Assembly: GCA_951217055.1 (NCBI GenBank)
Contig: OX578278.1
Coordinates: forward strand, 37,855,115-37,919,114
Reading direction: 5' to 3'
DNA: 64,000 bases
Origin: Gerris lacustris
Taxonomy: Eukaryota; Arthropoda; Insecta; Hemiptera; Gerridae
Shown here: positions 22,486-34,199 of the stretch, piece after piece
Layout: the number at the start of each line of letters is the position of its first letter
How positions within the stretch are numbered: position 1 is the stretch's first letter
Program-made: the position numbers and the translations under genes
The notes under the pieces: generated by a model
What the model was told of the DNA's origin: nothing
Database searches by the model: none
Seen by the model: only the letters and a program-made list of their open reading frames with translations

Positions 22486-23810
22486 GTGAGTCATCCTCTT
22501 TATCCTTTATCTTATTAATTTAGTTAAGCAGTTATTAGCAAATTGGCATGCTTTCACACAATTATTATTAAGTCACAACAATTAGCAACACTAAAAGTTT
22601 GAGATTAAAGGGTCTTGTGTAGATATCATACGTGCATGTTCACCCAGCATCGCTAAACAAATGGGTACCTGGTTATGCAATGACGACTATCCGCTTGCGC
22701 ATGTCAATTGTAATGTTTTTACAGCTGAAATAAGGACACTCTACCCTTTGGCATCCATTACATTTATAGTTGTAGAAGCCCTTTGGAAGTCCCCCCCTCC
22801 CCTCCAAAGGGATTTTGCGCCACTGAGTTAGTTTTTATTTGAGTAAAGTGGAGACAATCAGGTTGCGAACGCTAATTTTACTTTTTATACGCAGACGAAC
22901 CAGTCTTATCAACCACCTATTGCTTTAAACCCTCCTTGACAGGCCTACATTTTTCTCGGAATCTTGCACCACGGATTACTAATATTACCTACTTATAGCC
23001 CTCTAAGTAATTTTTAAAGAAAAATTGTCATTTCAAAATAATTAAAAGAAACTCTAAATCATAACCAGTGGTAAATTTTCATGAATGTCTTTTGCTTGTT
23101 ACTTCGTGCATCTTGTCAAGTCTATCTCTACTTCTGTCATCACATTTTTTTGCTTTAATTTGTCACAATCTCTTGGTGTAATGAGTTTAAAGAGGATAAA
23201 ATTTGCTTTATGTTCCGTTTAAATATATCTTGTGGATATCTGACTGTCCTTAAGAATGTCAAACTGAAAAAGAAGTATTAACAAACTTTTATAATTTGCA
23301 TTTAAACGATAATTTTCTACTTTTTGACGAATGCAAATTATTATTATTGACCGCAAGGCTAAAACTTTACTCATTGTTTCATCTTACAATGAAATATTTG
23401 AATTATTATATCAATCGATGCTTCATGAAATTAGTTAAAAAGACTTTAAGATACTATTCTGAAAGCCAAATGAAAAATATTTCATTTAGTAACTGAATGT
23501 TTTATATTGAAATAACGTATAACTGAACGATTTTATTAGATAAAAATCTATTTAAAAACTTCATCTTATTATAGATTCTTTCTTTTAATCTATTATAATC
23601 TATTCTCATGGACATAGATTAAACTGTGTTCCCACGGATGAAGATTATATTTTCAAAAGGAGAAAATAACTCGAACTTAACCAATCTCTTTGTTTACTTT
23701 TTAATCCTGGAGTAGTTTATTTTTTACGTAAAAGAAAACAAAAAGGATTAAACGCATCGTGAATAGAATAGTGGATAATAATAAGGTTGGGCTTTTAAGA
23801 AAAGATTAGA
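22486..23810. other. No gene recognised
   Basis: Contains a GC-richer patch at 22620-22900 (for example CACCCAGCATCGC, CCCCCCCTCCCCTCC at 22791-22805) of unknown meaning. The rest is A+T-rich; no credible coding frame. Confidence 0.4.
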
Positions 23811-24014
23811 ATGAAAGAGGAAAAGAAAATTATCTACGAAATAAATAATAGAGATGAACCTTACTTGAAATTCAGGTGGATTGCAAATAAGTTGAGGATG
23901 TCTCGTAATGTTTACGTTTACATCGAAAATAATTATTTAGTTCCTTTATATTTTGTAGGTATTATGCAAAGAGGCAATAAAAACTCAAGCTCGACAGAAC
24001 AGGAGCAAGTATAA
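23811..24014 (+). CDS. Unrecognised small open frame
   Basis: A 67-codon ATG frame (MKEEKKIIYEINNRDEPYLK start) with a charged, non-repetitive composition ends SSSTEQEQV. An acceptor-like TTCCTTTATATTTTGTAG lies inside it at about 23958, so the last 18 codons could instead be a terminal exon. No domain, signal peptide or relative is recognised. In A+T-rich DNA a frame of this length can occur by chance. Confidence 0.15.
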   Translation: MKEEKKIIYEINNRDEPYLKFRWIANKLRMSRNVYVYIENNYLVPLYFVGIMQRGNKNSSSTEQEQV

Positions 24015-26477
24015 TTAACAAAATCTTTTGACTATAGTTTCTTTCTGTGGACCTTTTAAAAGAGAGGTATGATATTTTGGAAGCATGACAAGTGTGCTAG
24101 TCTTACATAAAGTCACGTAGCTATAATCAGCCAAGATACCCGTGCTTGAGGACCCGGTACTGCCGAAATACTTTGTGCTTCGTCAGCTTTTCAAAAAAGC
24201 ACGTTTCAGAAATTTTTAGTAAAAAAATACAAGTAAAGTCAAAGTATCAAAAAAACACAACTGAGTATTTTTTTGTTTTTAAACCAACATCTGAAAGTTT
24301 ATTTCCTCGACGTTTTTAATGCTTAACTGACTTTTACAACTTCTAAGTAAGGTCTTTGAACTTTAGAATACATTATGTAGGTATACCAATTTTTTAAGCT
24401 TGTGTTTATATTTTCACTCTTTTCCTTTAGTTTATAATTATAAATAAAGTGTGTTGCATTTTTAATTTAACTTCTAATTCCATTTTTAAATTATTAATTT
24501 AGTTACTACAAGTTCTTATAAAACTTAGTATGTTTAATTAACCTTCAAGACTTTATCATATACCGGTCAGCTCCTTAGCACAATTGTAAATAATCAAACC
24601 GCTAAGAGATAACTTGATAATTAACCGGAGAGCTTGTTAGTACAAATATAATATACGTGTAATACGTGGTCGGTATGACGACTCCCAACTGCCCGTACTA
24701 TATAATTCAGATTCACTTGATCATTTTTAAAGAAAATTATTCAGAAATATGGGTTTATCTATGGCAACACGCTTTATCAGCAAAAAATTGTCAGTTAAAA
24801 GAAAATACCTAGGTACAATGTCACAGTCACAGTTACAAAAAATTTCAAAAATGAACAACAGAAAAGGGTGTGTGATGATTCTACCCGCAAGGTTAAAAGA
24901 TGCAAAAATCCTAACATTATGTCAAGGAAACAAAAAAAAAAAATCTCTAATTGTCAATTGTCAGTATGTAATAAACTGGCGCCAAATGATTTATGTCATT
25001 TCTACTTTTAAAATATTCTTTTTGCATTGTACCTTATATATCTGTGTGTTTATATATGTATGTGTAGATAAATATTTAAATATTTCCAATGATACTCTCA
25101 GAGTTCTCAGTTAGGGGTCAGATATCAGATTAATAAAGTAGAATTATAATCTTAAACCATTAATTCATGCTTAAATGTCATTAATTCACAAGACATTCAT
25201 CATTTTTTTAATACAATATTTTAATGAATGAAATACATGAAAAATAACTTCCATTCACAAAAAACTATTTCATTTCAAACACATAATTTTTTGATCGCAT
25301 TGATAAGAATTGTAAATTATGATCGGCACGAAAAAAAATAACACCTATATAAAGAAACGTATATCGTGAATTGTTAACTTTAATGTGGTCTACAAGAATT
25401 AAGGCTGTCCTTGATTGCAGTAAAACTGGCAATTCACTTAATGTTTCAATGAAACTTACAAAAATTCATTTAAGAAAATAAATAAATCCATAATTAATTC
25501 AATTAGATAATACTTATTTTTTTGTGAACGCGCGAAATGCAAATTAAGGCGGGAAACTCGACTGGAAAGAGTGCGGACTGGCGGCAGTTTATAGGAAGAA
25601 GGCATTGACTAGTGGCGCCAGTCGAAGGCCAAATTCTAAAAAAAAACCTATTCGCCACTGGAAGCAACTCTGCCCACGCACACTGGCCCACAAACGAACC
25701 GCTATATTGGTACCTGTAATATTATGAATTATGATATATTAATGGAGGCATTTTTGTACGTATATAATGCATATGTGTAGAAAACACGTTTAAAATTCGA
25801 ATCACGTGTTGAACTTGCTCCGTATCAAATAACCACTTGTCTTTTAAACTTTATTACGTAAACTTTAATGTATATATTTAAAGAGCCCTGCGGCCTCTCT
25901 CGCCGTCCAGTTTGTCTGTCAGGTCTTCATTCATATTTTATTAACCTGCCGATGGCCCAGTATATTATATTTAAGGTTCATTCAGTTTAATCTTTCCATT
26001 TGTTATAATAATAATGGAAATCAATCAGTTAAACGCGTAGGTTGATGGTGAATTTTACCCACCTTTGTTATTCGTTTTATTTTTTTTCTAGTTGCTCATT
26101 ATTTTCACTTTCTCATAAGAGTAGTAAAAAAACATGATTGTGATGACCCTTTAAGTCCAAAAAAGGGGTTCTTAAAAAAAAGTCAGTGAAGACAGATGTC
26201 GCCCCAAATACTGGCCGATTTAGATTATATTTGATGAATGTCAAAGTATAGGAAAATCAACTTCGAGATAAAATCAATAAATTAATTTTAAATCAAAACT
26301 GCCCCCTAAAACCCCTGAACAATTGTGGAAAAAATCACGATTTTTATTTTTAATAAATATAAAAAGTAGTCCACTTCAAAGCTAATTTAACCATATGTTG
26401 TTTTCCTGGAAAAATCTAGTATATTTAATTATAATGAAAAGTAAACAACCACATGTTAAACGATAGAATAATAAAAA
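24015..26477. other. No gene supported
   Basis: Includes an ATG frame of 121 codons at 24749-25114, Lys-rich then hydrophobic, unlike any family I know. A TATATAA-like box lies about 40 bp upstream of it, but this is not enough to call a gene. A GC-richer patch at 25540-25700 contains AGTGGCGCCAGTCG and related GGCG words, typical of decayed repeats. Nothing else stands out. Confidence 0.4.
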
Positions 26478-27318
26478 TCGGGTACGGGGTACCTCGGAAC
26501 TTTTCCTCACTTCAGAGGCCACTAAAGTGGCCTCTCCTGCTGCTTCGCAGGAAGGAGGGAGCAGCATTGGACGTGGTCAGTACTTGGATGGGTGACCGTT
26601 CTGAACTAACTGATTTATTATCATTCTTATAAAAAAACCCCTTATTTTTAATACCTATATTTTATTTAATTATTTGAAGTTTGGCGGTATTTTGACAGAT
26701 GTAAACAAACTTTGACTTCATCAAAATTATTGCACTAATAAATAATTATGTTCGCTTATAACTTTTAAACTAATTAATGGAATTTCATAGGTTTTTTTTA
26801 TATTTGTTTCTTAATTTTTTCCGGTTCCAACGATATGCTATATGTCAAAAACCTATTTATACTTTCAGTATTATTAACCGTCAATGTTTAAAAATTCAAA
26901 AATTTATAACTTCACAATGGCGGCCAAAATCAAAATGAAATTTAGTGGCTTGTTTGTCATACAGAGTGGTACATTCGAGCCAAATTTCAACTCAATCAGG
27001 ACCATTTTCGATTTATTACGATTTTTGCTGACTCAGCAAACTGGGTTCAAGATGGCGGAAAAAGTTGATTTTCCGGGCGGCACAACTACAGGTTAGGACT
27101 GATTTTTCTGCCAATTTTTAACTCTCTAGGTTAAATACCTTGGGCGCTACGATGATAACACACATACACACACACATACACACATACATACGTCATGCTG
27201 AAAACCACTCAGGAGGTCTTAAAAACACCTAAAACGGATAATTCCGTTGAAATCGCGAAAACAAATTTTTTGGTGAAAACAATACTTTTCCTACTATTAG
27301 TAGTGAGGAAAGTAAAAA
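26478..27318 (+). mobile_element. 5S-rRNA-related composite element, copy C
   Basis: Near-identical in order to copy B: head CGGGTACGGGGTACCTCGGA, inverted GAGGCC...GGCCTC, 5S segment GCATTGGACGTGGTCAG then TACTTGGATGGGTGACCG, body with TTGGCGGTATTTTGACAGAT, and AAGATGGCGG. It ends in the stem-loop CTTTTCCTACTATTAGTAG/TGAGGAAAG and TAAAAA. Near 27168-27190 it has expanded ACACATAC repeats not seen in B. The TACTTGG variant is closer to the usual animal box C than TACTTAG in B. Similarity between B and C is high, so both are fairly young compared with copy A. Confidence 0.87.
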
Positions 27319-27394
27319 ACGCAATGCCTCTCCACAAATATGTTTGATTTCTAAAAAGGTAAATGGTAAAGGAAAAACCTCGACGTGGAGTCAC

Positions 27395-27475
27395 ATGAGA
27401 GACAAAAAACGGATTCCATTTTTACTCACGGAAAAACGGTAGGTCCGTTTCTGTCTCTCCTTTTACCGGTTCTCA
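27395..27475. repeat. Small inverted repeat
   Basis: Near CATGAGAGACAAAAAACGGA and the later TCCGTTTCTGTCTCTCC the sequence is self-complementary over about 16 bp, with a loop of about 35 bp. A CCGGTTCTCATGATAGCCGG patch follows. Possibly a remnant of a foldback element; no target duplication resolved. Confidence 0.4.
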
Positions 27476-27693
27476 TGATAGCCGGTATCACTGTATATAT
27501 AAACAAAAATTTGTTTGAGTTTGTCGGAACGATTTTTTTTTTATGATGGTGCAAGGAAAATGGTTGATAGTATAGACAAAGATTTTATATCAACAAGAAC
27601 CAACCACCAACAAGACCAACCATCAAACAAGAACAAAGACAGAAAAACTAAAAATTGCTTACAGAAAGATGTGAAATCCCATCAAAAACACTA

Positions 27694-28199
27694 GTGTAAA
27701 AAATTAAGCCATCTCGCGTAACAAGTTGTGAGATCATAGGTTTAGCCTAGTCTCCCACTGTCCGAGTAAGTTCTATTAGGTCTAATTTATATGTATTAAT
27801 ATGTCTGTCCTCTCTATTCTCTTTCCTAAATCACTCTACGCGTATAAATTTAAAAATAATTTCTGACTTGGCAAATACACATCCCAAAGAGGCTAAAATT
27901 AAATACAGTGTCATATAAAAATGTCTATCCTTGTGCTGCGACGCTCAAATAACAAAATAATATTTATTATTTGATTTAAGTTTGTGGTGTGTATTTTCCA
28001 AGTCAGAAAATGTTTTTAAATTTAAACGCGTAGAGTGATTTGGGAAAGGGAATAGAGAGAGGGACAGACATATACCATGTACTTGCACTGGATAAATTAG
28101 ACCTAGTAGAACTTACTCGGACAGTGGGAGACTTGGCTAAACCTATTATCTCACAACTTTTTACGCGAGACTTGGCTTATTTTTTTACAGTTTTTACTA
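27694..28199. mobile_element. Foldback element of about 500 bp
   Basis: Long inverted arms of about 200 bp each: left TGTAAAAAATTAAGCC, CTCGCGTAACAAGTTGTGAG, TCTCCCACTGTCCGAGTAAG, ACTCTACGCGT; the right arm carries the complements in reverse order, ending AAGCCGAGACTT-like and TTTTTTTACA. The loop (about 27890-27970) contains GTGCTGCGACGC. There is a short indel between the arms (the right arm has extra bases CCATGTACTTGCACTGG). A partial relative lies at 34200-34605, sharing both the right arm and flanking sequence such as CTAAAAATTGCTTACAGAAA. This suggests the true element extends left to about 27500. No coding capacity. Confidence 0.75.
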
Positions 28200-29094
28200 T
28201 TGTTTTTGTTGGGATAATATTTATACAAACAAAATGACTTGTTATTATATTACTAATATATTTTGGAACTTAGGTAGGTACTCATTGTGAATTAAATTTA
28301 AAGATTTATTTATTGTCAACAATTTATAATAGCTATATGTTAGTTGATAATTCATTTCTGCTTAAATTGGAGTAATGAAGGCCGGTTTCTATAGTTTTGT
28401 TAGTTTACTGTTAAACCTTCCGTTCACTATCAGATAACTAATGGTAAACTTATGTGGTCAGAGTTTGTATGTGCTAAACATTTGCTATTGTAGTTATTTT
28501 GACAATATGCTAATCAATGTTGCTTTCTTGAGTTTTATTAACAAAGATCTAATACATAATGATTTGATCTGCATTTTCGCTAAGCATGTTACCTTATTCG
28601 GACTAAACCTTCAAACAACTTCTTAAATACATCAGCTTAAAAAAACGAAATCAAAGAAGAATTTCTTGAAAATTCTACAAGAGAGGGTGAATTCAAAGAA
28701 CATTGTTTCGTTCAAGGTTAAATTTGCTATGGTGGATTTTATAATGGGTGGTAAAATCTTTGTCCATTTAGTTCAAACTGAATGTGTAAAACAAAGCTCC
28801 CTTGAATCACTGTTCGAACCAAAATAAAAGGGGTTTAAAAAATAATTCGGTCGTAAAATTGAAGCAAACCTGTTAAGGATTTGAAAAGAAACTTTTAATT
28901 TGAAAACAATTAATCTGGTTATGAATTTCTATGTTTACTGGTGGTGACCGCGTCATGCTAAGCCAGTCCACGTTGTCTCTAGCTCAAGAACATGTACAAC
29001 TCTAAATATGTCTCAAGCATAGGAAAACACACCGAACATGACGCGGAAGACCTAGAAATCCTTGATGAATCCACGGAACCCTTTACGCATTAAG
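28200..29094. other. No gene recognised
   Basis: A 10 bp inverted pair CCGCGTCATG/CATGACGCGG brackets 28947-29046, about 100 bp, and may be the ends of a tiny MITE. The rest is A+T-rich with no supported frame. Confidence 0.4.
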
Positions 29095-29215
29095 ATATTA
29101 ATCTGATTATTTATAGTTGATATACGTCCTGATAGACTGACAGACAGACACAATACCAAAAATGTTTCCTGATATCTAAAACGGATTTCTTTCTGTGACA
29201 ATTTTAATCGGGAGA
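29095..29215 (-). repeat. Dispersed repeat family D, fragment
   Basis: On the minus strand: CCGATTAAAATTGTCACAGA, AATCCGTTTTAGATATCAGG, AAACATTTTTGGTATTGTG and TCTGTCTGTCAGTC, the family core. Ends not resolved. Confidence 0.65.
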
Positions 29216-29226
29216 AAAAAAAGATT

Positions 29227-29228
29227 AG

Positions 29229-29260
<32 letters not shown>

Positions 29261-29264
29261 GATC
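29227..29264. repeat. Poly(T)-poly(A) hairpin
   Basis: About 19 T directly followed by 13 A. Confidence 0.85.
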
Positions 29265-29384
29265 ACAAGTAAGCTTAAAGCAAAATACCTAGAATAAACC
29301 TTATCATTTATATAATCGAGTAGTGTCCCGACGACGCTCCTCGAAATGATTTGTTTTTGCTAAGCTAAGGCAACCACATTTATT

Positions 29385-29760
29385 CCAATACATTTTTTAT
29401 TACTACATTTTTATTAGCTTGCTTTCTTGTTTGTTTGTTTGTCCATTACAAATCTTGTAATCGACTTATAACTAACTTCCCGCGAGTAGCTAGTCATTTG
29501 AAACTTTTAGAATAGCTCAGAACACGATGACAATGCATTAGTTTAATACTTTTAGCCATATATCAGCAGAATTTATTTCGTTTTCAGCAAATTTTGCTGT
29601 ATGAAAAGTTAGTTCGAAAAAAATCCGCAAGTTATTTTACTTTTTTTGGCATGTCCCATATTTACGATCTTCATTTTGACGGGTTTCGTATTTATGATTT
29701 ATGACAGAAAATTTAAAAACGTAGCATATAAAAAGTTCTTTTTATCTCGTAATTATTTTT
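29385..29760 (+). repeat. Second copy of the middle part of the nested 11.3-12.7 kb element
   Basis: Matches 11770-12100 closely in order: TTTTTATTAGCTTGCTTTCT, a short (GTTT)n, TCGACTTATAACTAACTTCC, AATAGCTCAGAACACGATGA, CAGCAAATTTTGCTGTATG, AAAAATCCGCAAGTTATTTT. It then continues directly into ACAGAAAATTTAAAAACGTA, which in the other copy lies 270 bp further on (12385). Either this copy carries a deletion or the other an insertion. The GGCAGCAAAAT ends and GAGG motifs are absent, so this copy is truncated. Confidence 0.8.
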
Positions 29761-30054
29761 TATTTAATAGATTTCAAATAGATATAATAACTTATCTAAA
29801 TAGATATTTAAATTCATTTACTTAATTTTACTTTTTGTTCTATAAATATTAAATTAAGCTCGTTGCCACGAGCATTAGGGCTCGTATAAATAATAATCAG
29901 ACTGATTTACCTGCGATGACCATTCGAGTAAAAATCTTAAGTTTTAGCTACGTTTGTATTTACTACATCTTTTCTCCCATTTCTAGATAAAATGACTCTC
30001 ATAGCGTCATGAAGGTGAAATAGCGGGTGTTCATAGCGTTATGATGGTGATACC

Positions 30055-30150
30055 GGCTTTTGATCACAAGCGGTCATCATCAGCGCCGGAGTGATGGAGT
30101 TAGGGGAAACTAGGAGATAGCTTATATCGCTGGACATAGTTGTGAACAGA
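30055..30150 (+). repeat. Dispersed repeat shared with 16185-16290
   Basis: See the matching block at 16185-16290. This copy also shows a local duplication of a CATAGCGTCATGA/CATAGCGTTATGA word at about 30000-30045 immediately upstream. Confidence 0.5.
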
Positions 30151-30335
30151 ATTTTCAAAACTTAAGTTGTTGTTTTCTTCTCAATGACACAGGTTATTCA
30201 GGTTGTAGCTGCTAGTGTGGCCATCCTACATGCTGTTTTGCTCTCCCCAATATAGCTACTGCCTTAGTGCGTTAATTGATACTAACATTTTCACCTTTGT
30301 AGGATTATATTCTAAACTTCCTCTAAGGGAACTTA

Positions 30336-30569
30336 TAGTCTATAAGATTAGAGTTGGCACAATCGAAGGCGGGAAACAACAAACGTGGAGGTAGTTTTGG
30401 GGTTATAAAAAGGGAAATTCAGTGTTGCCATGTTATATTTTTTTTGTGGAATAGGGGTAGAGTAGGGCATTTTTTTCTAAAGTTGCATTCAAGATGGCGG
30501 ACCAATAGAATCGTTTCCCTCTCAAAATTTTCCCACCTTTGATTGTGCCAACTCTAATCTTATAGACTG
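30336..30569. mobile_element. Tc1/mariner-type MITE
   Basis: A 234 bp element with long, nearly perfect TIRs: left AGTCTATAAGATTAGAGTTG then GCACAATCGAAGGCGGGAAA; right, inverted, AGTCTATAAGATTAGAGTTG then GCACAATCAAAGGTGGGAAA. The outermost base is T on the left and C on the right (CAGT-type end), and both ends abut TA (30334-30335 and 30570-30571), the Tc1/mariner target. The interior includes AAGATGGCGGACCAATAG. A 62-codon open frame spanning it is incidental. Low arm divergence suggests relatively recent activity. Confidence 0.88.
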
Positions 30570-31539
30570 TAGTAAGAATTAATTTCTAACGACGTTGGAG
30601 TGTCGGTAGAGGTATCTTAAAAGATTATTAATAAAAAAATTTAATAATAAATATATTATTTATGGATATTTTGGAATTTAAACTATGCTCCACTATGAAT
30701 ACGAAATAATTTTGTCCGAGTTTGTCGGAACGATATTTTTATTTAAAACATGAAGGTTCTAACAGGAGCAATAGACGAAATATCCGAGATTTAAGTGTTA
30801 CCAACGATTGTACAATGATATACCGGATTCTTTAAAGGTGTGTTGATATAATTTATAAGCCTTTGTTTAGTGAATTTAAATAATTCACTTGGGATTTTTC
30901 CTCGTTTGCACAGTGTCAGTGAATTGTTGATATCCTCCAGTGGCAGAAATAGAAACGTTATGGTAATCGTCGAAAAAATTTCAAATTGACCCAACACCTT
31001 ATCCTGAAGGTGTTTCTAAAATTAAATTATGGTAATAAGAAAAAAACCCTCTTTACTAAACGAAGAAGAAGTTACGAACTCCCTGGAATATTTAAAAAAC
31101 AAAAACAGATTAAGATTTCAGACATAGAGAAACAGATTTTCTTGTTTAGTTATTTGGATGCCTAATTTAAATTCAATTCATGTTTCAAATTGAAAAAAAT
31201 AATGAAATATAATACTAAAAAAACAAAATTATAATTAGACAGTCGTGACCTAACTGATTTAAGAACTTTTTTTTCAGTTTCTCTAAGTATTAGGAGAATT
31301 ATTTCAGAAAGATAAAAACTGTTTTACTCAAATTTTGTGGATAGTAGGCTTACCGATTGATATAATTTGACATCACCTAGAATCTTTTAATGCCGAAATT
31401 TATAAAGTTATCCTAATTACATTGTCTAATTAGTGGAATTGGATAGCAAAATGGCCCATGACTGCATTTAATGTTTTTTCTACTTTCCTACTTACAAGTA
31501 AAAAGTTCTGTTATTTGGTGGGTTAAATTTGGCATACCA
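30570..31539. other. No gene recognised
   Basis: At 30711-30760 a TCCGAGTTTGTCGGAACGAT patch matches 27513-27532. A good acceptor-like ACTTTTTTTTCAG ends at 31277 with no open exon behind it. Otherwise A+T-rich. Confidence 0.4.
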
Positions 31540-31640
31540 TCTAAATTTCATTAAACGTAGACAAGTAGTTCTCAAAATATGGCAAAAATGTTGATAGACA
31601 GTGAGAACCGAAACCAAATATGTTCCCTGAAGGTGCATTT
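31540..31640 (-). repeat. Dispersed repeat family D, diverged fragment
   Basis: On the minus strand: TTCAGGGAACATATTTGG, TTCTCACTGTCTATCAACA, TTTGAGAACTACTTGTCTAC and AATTTAGATGG, in family order. More diverged than other copies. Confidence 0.5.
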
Positions 31641-31849
31641 GGATGAAAATAAATTAAAATTTAGTTCAGGATCAAAATCCTTGATGAAGTACACAAAGGA
31701 TCACTGCTATAGTAGGTATACTAGGATTTTCTAGTATTTGAACTTCCTTTGGGGTAATTTTTCTTTAGTGAAATGGCTTATGTGATAATGAAAAGAAAGG
31801 GTGTATATCCTTAAACGTTAGCATCTTATCTTTGCACGCAGTTAAAAGC

Positions 31850-32060
31850 AGGTTGACTAAGCAGTGAATACCAGGATGACACGTGGCCATATACACTTGG
31901 TGCTTAATGAGGGTTCCGCCCTCATGTCAATGTTCGAACTAAGGACTTATTTCCTCTAGTTTACATCCCAGCAGGACGATATTTCGAGTACAGAGGACAC
32001 GAGACTCACCTGATGTTACAACAAGGTTAAAAACCAAAGAACCACTCGGCTAACAAGATG
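31850..32060 (-). repeat. tRNA-like SINE relative, minus strand
   Basis: On the minus strand an A-box-like TTAGCCGAGTGGTT (complement of 32040-32053) is followed by ACATCAGGTGAGTCTCGTGT. This parallels ACATCTGGTGAGTTCAAATC of the SINE at 3535-3690, but the B box itself is eroded. The rest (TGCTGGGATGTAAACTAGAG, GTTCGAACATTGACATGAGG) has no clear partner. Probably an old member of the same SINE superfamily. Confidence 0.45.
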
Positions 32061-32872
32061 AATAGACTCTACTACACGAGTGCTTTCGCTAAATAAATGA
32101 TAAAGTGACAGCTACTTAATTGTTAGCAGGTTTAAGTACTACCTGACATGTTCATTCAAATGAAACCCTTTATCCTACCCACAAGAAGGGATCCAATAAC
32201 TAGTGAAGTTCATAAACCAATTCATTGTTAGAGTTTAACAAGAACCTATCAAAGATCACTTTTTTTTCTTTTCATTTGAGCTGCATGTTTTGATCATTAA
32301 TGTACAACTCTGCCTACAATATACGGGTATAACTAATTAAAGTTTTTCTATAATTCACTAATTTCTCGTGGCTCTACGTTTAACCGATATGCTAAATCTA
32401 TTACACTTCCCTTCTCTCTTATATTTGAAATAATAAATACAAGGGTTAACATTTTTTTTCAAATCTTAAATGATTTTTTTTTTATTCCAGATTTTTAGTT
32501 ATTGACAAATAGGTTGAGAATAAATAAGTACAATGCCTCTAGCTAGAGTTCGTGCTTCTATCTGTACCTCGAAGACGTCATTATGCATTTAAGGAATCCT
32601 TCATACATCCAATATGTCCTTTTATCGGATCTTTTATGGTAAATACAGCAGTGTCCTCTAACCAAGACCCTACTTGTTTTCCATATTCAAAACTAGACTA
32701 CCTGATGTTTTAAATAGCTATCAAAATATTTGTTTTTCTTTTTAAATTGTCATTTACCTTATACATAATACATAATTGTATAGAAAAAGTATTCGATATT
32801 AAGATTTTGATAAATTTATACATTTTAAGGTCCCTTCGAGTCTTTAGTCCTAGAAAGAGACGAGACTTAAAA
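32061..32872. other. No gene; strong acceptor-like site
   Basis: GATTTTTTTTTTTATTCCAG ends at 32490, one of the best splice-acceptor matches in the window. The downstream sequence has an ATG frame of only 19 codons (MPLARVRASICTSKTSLCI) before a stop, so no coding exon can be supported. Confidence 0.35.
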
Positions 32873-33187
<315 letters not shown>

Positions 33188-33455
33188 TAATGTCTAGGAA
33201 TACGCATGTAGTCTGAACTACTGGGTAGCTATTTAACGTGAAGAGGCGAATAACTGATGGTTGCGTATGTCAATTGTAAGGTGTATACTTATGATGGAGT
33301 GACACACTAACACCATGCCATTAATTACATATTAAAGCTGTATAAACCTTTGGCAAGTGTTAGTTAGTTACCTCATTTTCGGACTAGAATATAGTATAGC
33401 AAAATTAATTGGAAAACGGTAATTCGAATTAGAAATTTTAAGATGACGAAATCCC
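33188..33455. other. No gene recognised
   Basis: A+T-rich flank of the pyrimidine block. Confidence 0.4.
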
Positions 33456-33770
33456 TTACAATTGTTCACTCTGTTTTTTTCTTTTTTGGTCTTTCAGGAA
33501 ATTAAAGCAAAATAGCTTTAGTAGAGGAAACTTCTTCATATTCATCCTATCATTGTCATGACAGCCCACAGCAACTTTATTGTAAATCTGCATTTTACCG
33601 AGAGAATCCTGAGATTTTTCAATGATACTTTGTAAAATATTATTGATATGTGTATGTTCTTCTAAAGAACATAAAGAGGAATCAAACAAAAATCTTATCA
33701 TTGGGCTATAGTTATTTAGTGAACCAAGCTCAAAGGGAAAATTATTTGTACAGTGATTTATTATCCACAT
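33456..33770 (-). CDS. Unrecognised open frame, possible terminal exon
   Basis: A 104-codon ATG frame on the minus strand with protein-like composition: FELGSLNNYSPMIRFLFDSS, EEHTHINNILQSIIEKSQD, KMQIYNKVAVGCHDNDRM, and a basic C-terminus (KDQKRKKQSEQL). An AG acceptor-like CTAAATAACTATAG precedes PMIRFL at about 33708, so it might be a last exon of about 82 codons. No family is recognised and no AATAAA follows closely. It may also be chance. It stands out from other frames by balanced residue usage rather than Phe/Ile/Lys runs. Confidence 0.25.
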   Translation of the reverse strand: MWIINHCTNNFPFELGSLNNYSPMIRFLFDSSLCSLEEHTHINNILQSIIEKSQDSLGKMQIYNKVAVGCHDNDRMNMKKFPLLKLFCFNFLKDQKRKKQSEQL

Positions 33771-34199
33771 TTAATAAATAGCGTATGTTAAAAAAATTAA
33801 TAATTGTCATGAAATGTGAAATTATTATGGCACCGTGATAATTCAGATTTCTCGGTGTAAAAAATATGCTTATAACATCCTTTATATCAAGAATGATGTG
33901 GACTAAAATACAATAGTATGTATTTTAACTTTTCCTCAATTAATTGCTACCTTGTTAATTATTGTGTTTTCTTACCTTCCTGTAATTTGTATAAAGTGAA
34001 CGCTTAACCTTTGGAGGCTATAATACTGGTTGATAATTTATATAATAAATCATAAATTTTTTTTAAGGTTGTTAAGTAATTTCCCTTAGGCTATGTTCCT
34101 TACATTACAATGGAAATCCTTCTGCTACTAGCGCTACCTAGTAAAGAACTCCAAAACTTAATAGTATTATTACTCTCATAAATAGAATTTTGTATTGGA
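33771..34199. other. No gene recognised
   Basis: A+T-rich DNA; nothing supported. Confidence 0.4.

Noticed and set aside
24749..25114. 121-codon ATG frame with a TATATAA box upstream
   Set aside because: No domain, no splice or poly(A) context, and biased composition; TATA-like words are expected by chance in such A+T-rich DNA.
26088..26150. Acceptor-like TTTTTTTTCTAG and similar pyrimidine-AG strings at 31277 and 32490
   Set aside because: No open, complex exon sequence follows; T-rich tracts ending in AG are common by chance here.
28040..28237. 65-codon frame with a hydrophobic end
   Set aside because: It is the right arm of the foldback element; the same DNA is present in inverted orientation at the left.
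30354..30542. 62-codon frame
   Set aside because: Lies entirely inside the mariner-type MITE.
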